16,544 nucleotides of DNA from Tritrichomonas foetus (GCA_001839685.1 MLAK01000374.1:99481-116024), one strand, 5' to 3'. Positions 1 to 8,157 are shown, counted from the first letter of the stretch. Notes: generated from the letters alone by a model not told the origin. Numbers and translations: made by a program.

Positions 1-424
1 ATTTAAACCATATAGTATTTATAAATACTTTGCATATTTATTGGTTCAACCATTTATATATATGTAATGCAAAATAATAATTTTTCCATTATTGATATTT
101 TTTCAAATAAAAAATAAATCATAGAGGCATAATCAGAAAAGTTTTTTCTATAATTATATATTACTTTGACGTTTTGAAATTTGTTTTATATATGAAAAAG
201 AAAACATTTTTTCATTTTTTCATTCAATCTGTTTTGAATAATTATTCAAAAAGTTATTCTTCCGCAAATAGGAAGCAAAAAATGATTTTTTTCTTCAACT
301 TTTCGAAATTTGCATTGAAACATATTTAGTGATTAATATTAAAATGATTTATTGAGGAAGGAGCGAAAAATAAGACTATTTTTTTTGACACGGAATTTTG
401 ATTTTTTGGAAAAAATGAAAAAAA

Positions 425-444
425 GCATGGGTCACTACCCATGC
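425..444. repeat. Perfect 8-bp hairpin with a 4-base loop
   Basis: GCATGGGT at 425-432 pairs exactly with ACCCATGC at 437-444 around the loop CACT. It is GC-rich compared with its surroundings, so it stands out strongly in this AT-rich DNA. It lies inside the candidate inverted-repeat element at 385-539. Confidence 0.7.
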
Positions 445-482
445 ATGCTGAAAGTGTCAGATTTTCCATTTTTTACATCGAT

Positions 483-506
483 GGTCAATTAGACGGTTAA
501 TTGACC
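483..506. repeat. Perfect 9-bp hairpin with a 6-base loop
   Basis: GGTCAATTA at 483-491 pairs exactly with TAATTGACC at 498-506 around the loop GACGGT. The loop and right arm include CGGTTAA, a Myb-type recognition core. It lies in the same repeat cluster as the hairpin at 425-444. Confidence 0.65.
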
Positions 507-860
507 TAAACCTCCCGTGTCAATAACAATCCGTGTCAATTACGATTGCCCGTAAATAATGTTATGAAATAAAGAATTTGAGTCAAATTATTGATACAAA
601 AATTCTAAACTAGGCATGTAATCATGTGGATATGAAGGAAATCTATCTATTAAAAGTAAAATGAAAAGGTTTGAGGGTAATTGTGTATCAATAATTGTGG
701 AGTTTTGAAATCAAAATCAAATATAAAAAATAAAAGTACTAATACAATATAAATTAAGATTACTGTAAGAATAATGTGAAAGAACAAGCATTTCTAAAAA
801 ATCATTTGATTCTGAATGAATTAATCTTTTTCTGCAATAAATAATCAAAAGACAACATCA

Positions 861-932
861 GGGGCTGTAGCATAATGGTATTGCGTGAGACTCCAGATCT
901 CAAGGTTGGGAGTTCGAATCTCTTCGGCCTCA
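861..932 (+). tRNA. tRNA-Trp (anticodon CCA)
   Basis: The cloverleaf folds completely. The acceptor stem is GGGGCTG (861-867) with CGGCCTC (925-931), including two G-T pairs. The D arm is GCA/TGC, and the anticodon stem is TGAGA (886-890) with TCTCA (898-902). The loop CTCCAGA at 891-897 places anticodon CCA at 893-895. The T stem is GGGAG with CTCTT, using two G-T wobbles, and its loop is TTCGAAT (913-919). Position 932 (A) is the discriminator base. The B-box core GTTCGAAT and an A-box-like TAGCATAATGG are internal, and a T8 run follows as the polymerase III stop. There is no intron, and CCA is not encoded, as expected for a eukaryotic nuclear tRNA. Confidence 0.95.
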
Positions 933-936
933 TGAA

Positions 937-944
937 TTTTTTTT
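937..944 (+). terminator. Polymerase III terminator of tRNA-Trp
   Basis: An uninterrupted run of eight T begins four bases after the discriminator base of the tRNA. A T run of this length is the standard RNA polymerase III stop. Confidence 0.8.
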
Positions 945-1139
945 CTTTTCACCACCAATTTTCTATTGGTAAAAATATTTTCTCGATTTTTCATTTTTTA
1001 ATTTCGATAATATATTTTCATTCTCATTTCATTAATTTTGTAAAGATTTAGTTTTTAAATTATCTCTTTAAAAAGGAGATTTTATTCACCTTTTAATCCA
1101 AAAAATGAACGTTTAAAATCACAAGTGAAGGAATGAACT

Positions 1140-1144
1140 TCACA
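1140..1144 (+). promoter_or_regulatory. Initiator-like motif of the RING gene
   Basis: TCACA matches the trichomonad initiator core TCA(C/T)(A/T). If the A at 1142 is the first transcribed base, the 5' leader is 7 nt before the ATG at 1149, within the very short leader range known for trichomonads. The match is short, so it supports the start codon choice rather than proving a promoter. Confidence 0.5.
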
Positions 1145-1148
1145 TCAA

Positions 1149-2018
1149 ATGAATAAGCAGGATCAATGCATGATATGTCTTGAGAAACTCCCAGTCGAGT
1201 CTGGATCTCTTGACTGTAGACATAGGTTTTGTTTTAAGTGTATTGATCAATGGACCCGAACATCAGATCAATGTCCCCTATGCAGGAAGCCATCCAAATA
1301 TATTCGCAAATATTATCGCTCTTTTCCTGTTGGTGATAAGATCCCAATTATCGTTGTTGGTCAGACCAAATCTAACGAAGAAGAATTTCTCGACTTAGCA
1401 AATCTAATTCTCGAACAAGAGGAAATAGACTTTTTTGTGAGTAACTCAAGCAGTCAAACAGTTACAATATGCGAATATAACGACTACAGCAATCCACACA
1501 GCTCCACTGATTCATTGAATCGTGATACAAATAATATCCAAAGCAACGGCGTTGAAATTGAAAATGGATTGCTTCGCTCAAAGAGAAACAAGCAAACAAT
1601 ACAGAATCATAATAACAGGTTTTCACGCGATAATGTCATTTCATTATTGAAGGAAACAGTTTCAGATTTTTCTGACATGGAAAGTAGTCAAGAGAGCCAA
1701 AATATATTTAATTCTATAAATAATGACATAAGCAACAGCTGTAGCGAAGACACTGAAATCCGCATTCCTAACCAAGTTGTTCGGTTTGTTTATTCATTCC
1801 TCGACAAACTCCAGAAGCAAGGAAAAATCACAGAAGACCAAGAAAGCAGAATCTCATGTGCTGTTTTTGATGAGCTCGAAGAAATGATCAGTGCAGACAT
1901 CAAAGATGCAATCCAAGATGCCAAAACAGCAATCTGCAGGGAACTCCTACGATATGGCGTAAAAGAAAAGTTTGAAACTATAAAAGAAAAGAAAATCAGG
2001 GAAATTCGATGTTTATAA
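1149..2018 (+). CDS. RING-finger protein, probable E3 ubiquitin ligase
   Basis: The 289-residue product opens with a complete C3HC4 RING finger. The zinc ligands are C7, C10, C23, H25, C28, C31, C42 and C45, with Trp35 four residues after C31 and Pro43 after C42, as in active RING domains. RING proteins of this kind usually recruit a ubiquitin-loaded E2 and transfer ubiquitin to a substrate. A domain at the extreme N-terminus followed by a long polar linker recalls the Topors/PHRF1 style of nuclear RING proteins, but I cannot assign an orthologue. Residues 90-205 are rich in Asn, Ser and acidic residues and look disordered. Residues 208-289 are strongly charged and probably helical, perhaps a dimerisation or substrate-binding segment. 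There is no signal peptide or membrane segment. The ATG follows an initiator-like TCACA by 7 nt, and TAAA overlaps the stop. Confidence 0.85.
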   Translation: MNKQDQCMICLEKLPVESGSLDCRHRFCFKCIDQWTRTSDQCPLCRKPSKYIRKYYRSFPVGDKIPIIVVGQTKSNEEEFLDLANLILEQEEIDFFVSNSSSQTVTICEYNDYSNPHSSTDSLNRDTNNIQSNGVEIENGLLRSKRNKQTIQNHNNRFSRDNVISLLKETVSDFSDMESSQESQNIFNSINNDISNSCSEDTEIRIPNQVVRFVYSFLDKLQKQGKITEDQESRISCAVFDELEEMISADIKDAIQDAKTAICRELLRYGVKEKFETIKEKKIREIRCL

Positions 2019-2019
2019 A
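2016..2019 (+). terminator. TAAA poly(A) signal overlapping the RING gene stop
   Basis: The stop codon TAA followed by A gives TAAA, which serves as the polyadenylation signal in Trichomonas, often overlapping the stop codon. A second TAAA lies four bases later. The 256-bp gap to the convergent BTB gene is AT-rich and holds no gene. Confidence 0.45.
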
Positions 2020-2263
2020 TAAACAAAAAGATTTTAATCTTTAAATCTTTTTATTTTCAAAATTCTAGTTTTTCCTTTGAATTAAGAAGCGTGCAGATTG
2101 TCAAAATAACAAAAAACTGAAACTAAGAAGGAACGAAAACTAAGAATGAACAGAAAACAAGATAATAGATGAAATCTCATATCTTTTCTTTCTCTAGAAA
2201 TTAAACAATATAAAATTATCTTTAAAATAAACCAACAAAAGTCTAAAAAATATTTCGTTTCTA

Positions 2264-2267
2264 TTTA
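2264..2267 (-). terminator. TAAA poly(A) signal after the BTB gene stop
   Basis: On the minus strand, TAAA lies within ten bases after the TAG stop (2275-2277) of the BTB gene. This spacing matches trichomonad 3' ends. Assigned by motif and position only. Confidence 0.4.
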
Positions 2268-2274
2268 CAAAACA

Positions 2275-4083
2275 CTATATCGTAGAACATATACCGAAGA
2301 ATTCTATCGCTGAAAGTGATATAATTCTATCACTATCTATATATGAAATATGAGATTCATATTGACGATATCTAAAATATGAGTAAAAATCACTTAACTT
2401 TGATAATCGAAAGAATCGAGTTATCTTTTCTCCTAATAAAATATTTTGACTATCCTCATATTCATACACACTTGACCAATTTTTATTATCATTTGATCCA
2501 AAAATTTCAAAGCGTTTGGGATGTGATAAAGTTTGTCCCAAAGCATTTGTTCGTAGTGTAAATGCATGTAAGGATAGTCTTTTCTTTTTAAAATGAATAG
2601 TTAACCAGTTATCTTCACTTTTCGGTACTTTTAAATAATATGAAAGGTCAAGATAGGGTGGTTCATATTCGATTAAGTTAGTTTTAGGGAAATTTGGATC
2701 TTCCGGAATAGGAGTAATAATTTCAATATATTTTTCAAGGTTAAAATCTCTATTTTCATAGATTTGTTTAGCATCATTATAAATTATACCTCGAAGCTGA
2801 TCAAATTGATACATATAATTAGAATCTTTAATAATTATAGAATCAGCAATAATTTTTTCCAGATTGTGATTCATTTTTGTCAAGATTCTCAATTCTTTAT
2901 TTGTATTTTCGATTGTTAAATTTATTTCATCGTTCTGCTTTTTCATTTGTTCAGCTTGTGATGTTATCAAATAAATTCTATCGTTTGCTTTATTTAAACT
3001 ATTTTCTAAATTTTCGATTTCATTATGTAGATCTGCTATTTTTTCTGTTTGTTTTTGTACATCGTTTAAAATCTTAAATATCAAAGGAAAAACTTTTTCT
3101 GAGTAAACTGTTTTAGGACAATATTCAGGTTGTGAAAATTCTACTATTTGTTCTATTGATAAGAGTTCGATATCAATGGTTTGTAGAATTGATGAGATGT
3201 CATAATTACAGTGCACTTTCAATTTTTTAGCAAATTCAAAAACTTTAGATTCGTTTTGTTTTGATCTATGCGGATATTCAAAAATCATATTTAATAAATC
3301 AATATCGAGTTTGAACATAAGTGAAGATTCTAAAGCTTCACTTAGTTTTTCTGTCGCCAAATATACAATATAATCGTTCAAATTAATTTCGAAATTATAA
3401 TTTTTTTCATCATTCTTTTCATCATATTTTTCATCATTCATTTCATCATATTTTTCATCATTCATTTCATCATATTTTTCATCATTCTTTTCATCATATT
3501 TTTCATCATTCTTTTCATCGTATTTTTCATCATTTCTTTCATCATTCTTTTCATCATTCATTTCATCATATTTTTCATCATTCATTTCATCATTTCTTTC
3601 ATCATTCTTTTCATCATTTCTTTCAGTATTCTTTTCATCATATTTTTCATCATTCTTTTCAGTATTATTTCTATTGCTGCTTTCAGCTTTCTTTGTTTGG
3701 TTTTCCAAATTATAATTACGATATTTCAAGATATCATTCAGCATTGTGTCTACGTCATTTCTTTGATAATATTTGGTGATTTCATCTTGAATGCTGGGCA
3801 CGTCAAATTCTTCAGCAAGTAATTGGAAATCATAAACATTGTCAGAATTAATCAAAAAAGGTTTTCCGTGGCAAGCATTAAGAAAATCTTGAAAGGAATC
3901 CGATGAAATATTTCGCGCCTTAATTTCGTAAACTTTTTTGAGAAAATTATCTTTGGATTTAAAAGCGTTTGAATATTGAGCAAAAATAAATCGAGAGCCG
4001 GAAAACTCTTTATCTCGTAATTTAAATATTAGATCTGTATTATTTTTTTGATAATCATCTGCGATTAAGACACAGTGCTGCAT
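2275..4083 (-). CDS. BTB-like / coiled-coil / F5-8C-like domain protein with internal repeats
   Basis: This 602-residue protein appears to have four parts. Residues about 17-107 resemble the divergent BTB domain common in trichomonads, which mediates dimerisation and often links to cullin-3 ligases. Residues 140-227 are 22 tandem four-residue units (NDEK, YDEK, NDEM, NDER and similar). Residues about 232-340 are helical and resemble a BACK-type region after BTB. Residues about 336-412 have a coiled-coil heptad pattern. Residues about 430-602 look like an F5/8C (discoidin-like) beta-sandwich, with the typical phrase FEIFGSNDNKNW near 525-536, RFFRL at 556-560, and a closing SAIEFFG at 591-597. 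The order BTB-BACK-F5/8C recalls BTBD9-like proteins. It has no signal peptide, so the F5/8C-like domain is probably intracellular and used for protein binding. I saw no good TCA-type initiator, but TAACCGTTG, a Myb-type site, lies shortly upstream. Confidence 0.75.
   Translation of the reverse strand: MQHCVLIADDYQKNNTDLIFKLRDKEFSGSRFIFAQYSNAFKSKDNFLKKVYEIKARNISSDSFQDFLNACHGKPFLINSDNVYDFQLLAEEFDVPSIQDEITKYYQRNDVDTMLNDILKYRNYNLENQTKKAESSNRNNTEKNDEKYDEKNTERNDEKNDERNDEMNDEKYDEMNDEKNDERNDEKYDEKNDEKYDEKNDEKYDEMNDEKYDEMNDEKYDEKNDEKNYNFEINLNDYIVYLATEKLSEALESSLMFKLDIDLLNMIFEYPHRSKQNESKVFEFAKKLKVHCNYDISSILQTIDIELLSIEQIVEFSQPEYCPKTVYSEKVFPLIFKILNDVQKQTEKIADLHNEIENLENSLNKANDRIYLITSQAEQMKKQNDEINLTIENTNKELRILTKMNHNLEKIIADSIIIKDSNYMYQFDQLRGIIYNDAKQIYENRDFNLEKYIEIITPIPEDPNFPKTNLIEYEPPYLDLSYYLKVPKSEDNWLTIHFKKKRLSLHAFTLRTNALGQTLSHPKRFEIFGSNDNKNWSSVYEYEDSQNILLGEKITRFFRLSKLSDFYSYFRYRQYESHISYIDSDRIISLSAIEFFGICSTI
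3403..3666 (-). repeat. In-frame 12-bp tandem repeat, 22 units
   Basis: This stretch is exactly 22 units of 12 bp. Each encodes four residues of the pattern (N/Y)(D/T)E(K/M/R). Neighbouring units alternate as NDEK-YDEK or NDEK-YDEM over part of the array, so a 24-bp higher-order unit is visible. The units are nearly identical at DNA level, which points to recent slippage or unequal exchange. Because the unit is a multiple of three, copy changes keep the frame. The encoded segment is very hydrophilic and charged. Confidence 0.9.
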
Positions 4084-4096
4084 GATTCTGTAAAAT

Positions 4097-4172
4097 TGAC
4101 CTATGTCAACGGTTAATGGAGAATATTAGTTTTGCCAAATGTCAATCTCCTCACTTTTGACCTATATTTGAC
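4097..4172 (-). promoter_or_regulatory. Possible BTB gene promoter region with TTGACC repeats and a Myb-type site
   Basis: TTGACCTAT occurs near 4098 and again near 4168. The first copy forms a small inverted repeat with GTCAA (TTGAC-CTAT-GTCAA). On the minus strand, TAACCGTTG lies just before it; this carries the AACNG core bound by Myb proteins, and Myb-like factors drive many trichomonad promoters. No canonical TCA(C/T)(A/T) initiator is seen next to the start codon. Function is inferred from position. Confidence 0.3.
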
Positions 4173-4300
4173 CCAAATTCTTCAAAAATTCATATTTTGA
4201 CAAAATCACATTTTCAGTGGTTTACAAAAAAAAAAAAAATCTAATTCCTAATTCGCATGTGATCCATTCCCGATAAATTTTTGAATATGAATCATCCATA

Positions 4301-4336
4301 CTACATCTATATGAAAAGCTTGCCAATTAGATGTAG
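4301..4336. repeat. Perfect 9-bp inverted repeat with an 18-base loop
   Basis: CTACATCTA at 4301-4309 is the exact reverse complement of TAGATGTAG at 4328-4336. In a transcript this would form a stem with an 18-base loop. It lies about 220 bp upstream of the BTB start with no gene nearby, and its role is unknown. Confidence 0.5.
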
Positions 4337-4490
4337 AGGGATTACAAAAAACACATCAAAAAGATGGATATTTTTCACCATTTCAGAATCATGAATAGAT
4401 GAGATTTGAGAAAAAAACAAGAAAGAATGATATCTTAAAATACTACGAAATGCCTTTACAAGACCCTTCTCCTTATTTTATTGATGACTT

Positions 4491-4674
4491 TCAACTCAAG
4501 TTGAGATGAAGTGAAGATCACTTCACCATTGCTCATTTCACTTCACCATCTGATTTGTCTTTTTAAATCTTTATTATTTACCACCTTATCACATCAAGTA
4601 TGAGTGATCTGGCTTCCTTATGAGGTAGATGTGATGAATCGTTTATCGGAAAACTGGTTTCCAATGTGTTTTCC
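4491..4674. repeat. Cluster of small hairpins and direct repeats
   Basis: Within less than 200 bp are: TCAACT/AGTTGA at 4491-4504; TGAAGTGA/TCACTTCA with a 3-base loop at 4507-4525; the 12-base direct repeat TCACTTCACCAT at 4518-4529 and 4538-4549; ATCACATC (4588-4595) with GATGTGAT (4628-4635); and GGAAAAC (4648-4654) with GTTTTCC (4668-4674). The density exceeds that of the rest of the spacer. It could be a structured non-coding RNA, a regulatory region or an old repeat. No known RNA family is recognised. Confidence 0.35.
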
Positions 4675-5601
4675 ATTAATTCGACCAGTAAAAAAGACTA
4701 ATTAGGGGAAAAAATAATGAGAAATAGACGAATAAAAATAAAGTGAGGAGAAAGAAAGAAAGCCGATGACTTTTTTCTCGAATTCTATCGTGTGATTGAC
4801 TTATTCATACTGAAGTGAGATCTTTTTCCGATTTTCACTTTTTGATATAATGAATTCATAATTATTTGTGAAATATTTATCAAAAAGTTCTTGTCAATTA
4901 TGAAAAAAGATCATTTTCTTTATGATAAACACAGAAATAATTGATTCAAAAAAATTCATACAAACTATCAAATCTCACATATTGAAAAAACTTGGGCATT
5001 TATATCGTTTTCTATTATTTCTGTAAACAATGACATAATGAGCTAAAATTTATCCAATTTATTGATCTTAGCTAGTTGATCATGCTTGAGCATTTTTGAA
5101 AAACAAGTACTCAATATAATTGGAAATGATTTGATTGAATGTATGATTGAATGGACGATAATATTTAACACCGATAGAAATGATAGATGCTTTTTGGTCC
5201 AAATATGTCTTTTCCAACAACTATTGAATTTTTATTTTGTCATTCTTCTGAAAAATAAAATTGAGAGATTTTTTTTAATCGACTTTGATCGTCATGCTTT
5301 ATAGAAAAAGTTTGTTTGGCAGTTCTAAATCACAACTTCTAAAAAGATTCAAAAAATCAAATGTGTCCTATTTCGTAGAATGAGCCAACTTTCCCCCAAT
5401 TGGATGATTTCGTGAAAACTGACTTATTTTTACACAAATAAACTTTTTCTGAAGCTTTATCAATATAAAAATGAATGATGAAGAAATACACTTTGAATTT
5501 TCGATTGTCGCCAAGTTATTTCTTCACAAATCTTCACACATTTTTTCCTTATTACACAAATCCCATTCAATTAAATATTCAGAATTTTTCTGAACAATTT
5601 T

Positions 5602-5606
5602 TCACA
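5602..5606 (+). promoter_or_regulatory. Initiator-like motif of the 815-residue gene
   Basis: TCACA follows a T run and ends two bases before the ATG at 5608. With A at 5604 as the first transcribed base, the leader would be only 4 nt. This is the clearest initiator-like match in the window. Related TTCACA copies at about 5523-5538 could act as alternative start sites. Confidence 0.55.
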
Positions 5607-5607
5607 A

Positions 5608-8055
5608 ATGCAAAAGGCGACTTTTGCACACCCTTCTGGTGAAATGTACGACCAGAATTTCGACCTCCTCGAGGAAGAGAATCTATACTTTCCGACTTTT
5701 CCACCCATGCCAACCGGATCACTTTTTGTTGAAAAAAACGATAGTAAAGTCATCGAAGACACCAAAATCAACGAAAAAGAAGAATATTCGAAACGATGCA
5801 AAATTTGGGAAGATTTAACACAGACAGGGATTATCTATCCACTTCCAATTTCGCTATCAGTTCATATTCCAGCACATCATTACGTTACAACTCGAGCAAC
5901 CCGCAGCGTTAATACAAAAGCGAATCCACCACTTCCTGCCGCTAATTTAGAAATATTTAACAAATTATTGAATGGCGACGATTTTTTAGATCAAGTTGTT
6001 CCAGGTTTTCGGAATGTTCCAGTACAGATTTCAGATTACATACAGAAAAAAGAGCATTGGGGAAGTAAACTAGTCCTTGTTGAGCCTGATCCGAATTTTT
6101 ATCCAGATTACGATTCGTACAAAAAAGCTCTTAAAAAGTGGTCTAATATGGTTCCTTGTGATGAAATTCAAGAATCTTCAGAATTGGTCCAATTTGGACT
6201 TCCGCTTTCAGATCACAAGTCAGATCAAATATCAATACCAACAATTGAGCGGAAGCCTAAAAATAAGAATTCTTTTGATCCAGAATTTTTCAAACAAAAT
6301 GTTATGATGAACGCCTTATCAATGAATCAAATCACATCAATGGGAAGCTCTGACAATTTATCAGGTGTCCCAAAAAAAACAAAGCAGCTTGATTTATTTG
6401 AAGAAAAAAGATATTTTTTAAAAAATACATTTCAATTCTTTTTTGATAAAAAATTTGAATTAAGAGATACGAGAAAAGAAATTCGCGCCCAAGAAATCGG
6501 AAATGCACCTCCTCCAAGTTTCATCAATAAAAGCGATATCATTCGCGATTTTGAAAACGGCACTTTTTCAATTAAGCCTGAACTTACTCCTCATCTCCAT
6601 CTTATTGCTAACTTAAATAACATGTCATTTATGAAAGATTGGATTTTACCACCAAAAATACCAACTACTATCAATGTTGATGCTCAAAATCATATTCGTA
6701 GCCTTTTAATTAATATACCGAGGCATTATGAGTATGAAGTTTTCATCTTTTTGAGGGATTTAGTTGATAAATTCCCTTCACAGATGATTTCTTTACTTTG
6801 TGTTGATTGCTTGATCACACCAATTGTTAAAGTTGCAGAATTGTTCACCGAATTTGGTTTTCTTGACTATAATATTCAAAAATATACACCAGCAAACATA
6901 AATAATCCACAATTAAACGAATTATTAATATTTCTTTATGGTTTACAAACAATTAGTGTATTAAAGATGTACTATACAACTGATAAACCAGCCAAAAAAG
7001 TACTTGAACAGTTAAATCGACAATATTCAACATTATTAAGCGGGGCCAAAGATTTAATCAAGAAGCATTTTTCTAAAATCGAAAATGATTTACTTTCTGC
7101 TGGTTATTCTGTTTTGCATCTCCTTTTAGATTTTTGTCCATCTGAACTTGTAAGCGTCTATGATGGACTGGTTCCAACTTTAGGTAGTAGTCATGAAAGT
7201 GATTTTGGACCATTGGCTGCTCACATTTGGACCATTTGTGGACAATCTCCAATTTTAATTCCTAATATCATTCATACATCAACATTGTATATAAAAACAT
7301 ACAGATCTCTTGTTGCAACAAACGACGTTTCTCAAAATTTTATTTCTTTTCGTCAATTTTGTTTATTCCTTTCGTTTTTATTGAAATTTGAAACCAATTC
7401 AAAAGCTGATATTACAGCCGAATCTGTAATGGAGCTCCTAGGTGCTGTAAATCAACTTGCTTCAATAAATACTGAGATTTCTGCAGCAATGGCAACATCA
7501 ATAAGCAAATTGTTTACACTTAAACTTAATAATAAAGGATTTAAGACCATGAAAAATAATTTCATGAATTCTATCATGGCTGTTTTCACCTTTTCTGATT
7601 TGCCAAATTCGAATCTTGTTCAATTATTTGAAACTTCGCAGTTGATTCTGTTAAATGTAAGCCTGGAAACATATGAAACATTCTTTAGTAGTATTTTAAT
7701 TGATCACCTAAAGAGTAAAAGTAAAACAGTATCTTATGCCGCTTGGAGTCTTTTTAGAGCGGTTTCTTGTACTGCAGATTTTGCCAAGAAAGTGTCTAAA
7801 AATCCAATGTTTAAGGAATTCGCTGCTAATCTTCATGTTGATGAATTAACAATTCCTGCTAAAACTGTGATTCTATTGATATTAAAGAAGTCAAAATTAC
7901 ATATGCCTGTTGATGGATACAATAGCAAGAATATTGGATACATCGCATCTTTGTTTAGTAATATTGATATCAATTACCTAATTAACTGTATCATTCAACA
8001 ACCGAAATTCATCAAAGAAAACAAAATTGTTCAAGCGTTATTGAATGGAAAATAG
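5608..8055 (+). CDS. Large helical protein of unknown function (815 aa)
   Basis: I do not recognise this protein. The frame is long, uninterrupted and begins at an ATG right after a good initiator-like motif, so it is very likely a real gene. Residues 1-60 are acidic and polar with a proline-aromatic patch near 27-36. Residues about 60-200 are a more ordered, proline- and aromatic-rich region, including a Tyr/Asp/Pro patch near 159-180. Residues about 205-300 are polar and basic and probably a linker. Residues about 355-815 are almost entirely amphipathic helices of varied length, such as those near 363-418 and 434-455, with a Leu/Ile/Phe pattern that suggests an ARM/HEAT-like solenoid scaffold. 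There is no signal peptide, membrane segment, catalytic motif or zinc ligand pattern. It may be a trichomonad-specific scaffold. TAAA follows the TAG stop by about ten bases. Confidence 0.8.
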   Translation: MQKATFAHPSGEMYDQNFDLLEEENLYFPTFPPMPTGSLFVEKNDSKVIEDTKINEKEEYSKRCKIWEDLTQTGIIYPLPISLSVHIPAHHYVTTRATRSVNTKANPPLPAANLEIFNKLLNGDDFLDQVVPGFRNVPVQISDYIQKKEHWGSKLVLVEPDPNFYPDYDSYKKALKKWSNMVPCDEIQESSELVQFGLPLSDHKSDQISIPTIERKPKNKNSFDPEFFKQNVMMNALSMNQITSMGSSDNLSGVPKKTKQLDLFEEKRYFLKNTFQFFFDKKFELRDTRKEIRAQEIGNAPPPSFINKSDIIRDFENGTFSIKPELTPHLHLIANLNNMSFMKDWILPPKIPTTINVDAQNHIRSLLINIPRHYEYEVFIFLRDLVDKFPSQMISLLCVDCLITPIVKVAELFTEFGFLDYNIQKYTPANINNPQLNELLIFLYGLQTISVLKMYYTTDKPAKKVLEQLNRQYSTLLSGAKDLIKKHFSKIENDLLSAGYSVLHLLLDFCPSELVSVYDGLVPTLGSSHESDFGPLAAHIWTICGQSPILIPNIIHTSTLYIKTYRSLVATNDVSQNFISFRQFCLFLSFLLKFETNSKADITAESVMELLGAVNQLASINTEISAAMATSISKLFTLKLNNKGFKTMKNNFMNSIMAVFTFSDLPNSNLVQLFETSQLILLNVSLETYETFFSSILIDHLKSKSKTVSYAAWSLFRAVSCTADFAKKVSKNPMFKEFAANLHVDELTIPAKTVILLILKKSKLHMPVDGYNSKNIGYIASLFSNIDINYLINCIIQQPKFIKENKIVQALLNGK

Positions 8056-8065
8056 TTCTTTATTC

Positions 8066-8069
8066 TAAA
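8066..8069 (+). terminator. TAAA poly(A) signal after the 815-residue gene
   Basis: TAAA lies about ten bases downstream of the TAG stop codon at 8053-8055, the expected place for a trichomonad polyadenylation signal. Assigned by motif and position only. Confidence 0.4.
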
Positions 8070-8157
8070 ACACGGATTTTCGTACAATTCTTATTATTGT
8101 TGATTTTTCATTTATTCGTTTTGATTCTCATTTTAATATCATCAATTGATGCATTAA

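Larger units (their letters stand above)
385..539. repeat. Candidate small inverted-repeat element (MITE-like)
   Basis: TTGACACGGA at 385-394 is the exact reverse complement of TCCGTGTCAA at 530-539. These 10-bp ends bound about 155 bp with no coding capacity. Between them are two perfect hairpins, at 425-444 and 483-506. Just inside the right end, CCGTGTCAAT occurs twice in direct orientation (515-524 and 531-540, 16-bp period). Short non-coding DNA bounded by inverted repeats and full of hairpins is typical of non-autonomous DNA elements. There is no clear target-site duplication beyond TT, so the assignment is tentative. A structured RNA or a cluster of protein-binding sites would fit as well. 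Confidence 0.35.
1..860. other. AT-rich non-coding stretch upstream of the tRNA gene
   Basis: No reading frame of useful length starts with ATG here on either strand. The sequence is mostly A/T runs and short poly-T tracts. The exception is 385-540, which holds two strong hairpins and short inverted and direct repeats, described separately. Nothing else in the stretch resembles an RNA gene or promoter that I can support. Confidence 0.6.
4084..5607. other. Divergent intergenic spacer of 1.5 kb
   Basis: This lies between the starts of the BTB gene and the 815-residue gene and so should hold both promoters. I found no convincing ATG-started gene in it. It contains an A14 run at 4226-4239, repeated TTGACCTAT motifs near the BTB start, a 9-bp inverted repeat at 4301-4336, and a cluster of small hairpins and direct repeats at about 4490-4680. 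The rest, about 4700-5560, is featureless AT-rich sequence. Confidence 0.55.

Noticed and set aside
3403..3666. Regular repeats as a possible CRISPR array
   Set aside because: The units are contiguous 12-bp coding repeats with no unique spacers, inside a eukaryotic gene.
5086..5304. Open frame of 72 codons in the divergent spacer
   Set aside because: It starts at TTG, not ATG, has no initiator motif before it, and its composition is ordinary AT-rich sequence. A chance frame.
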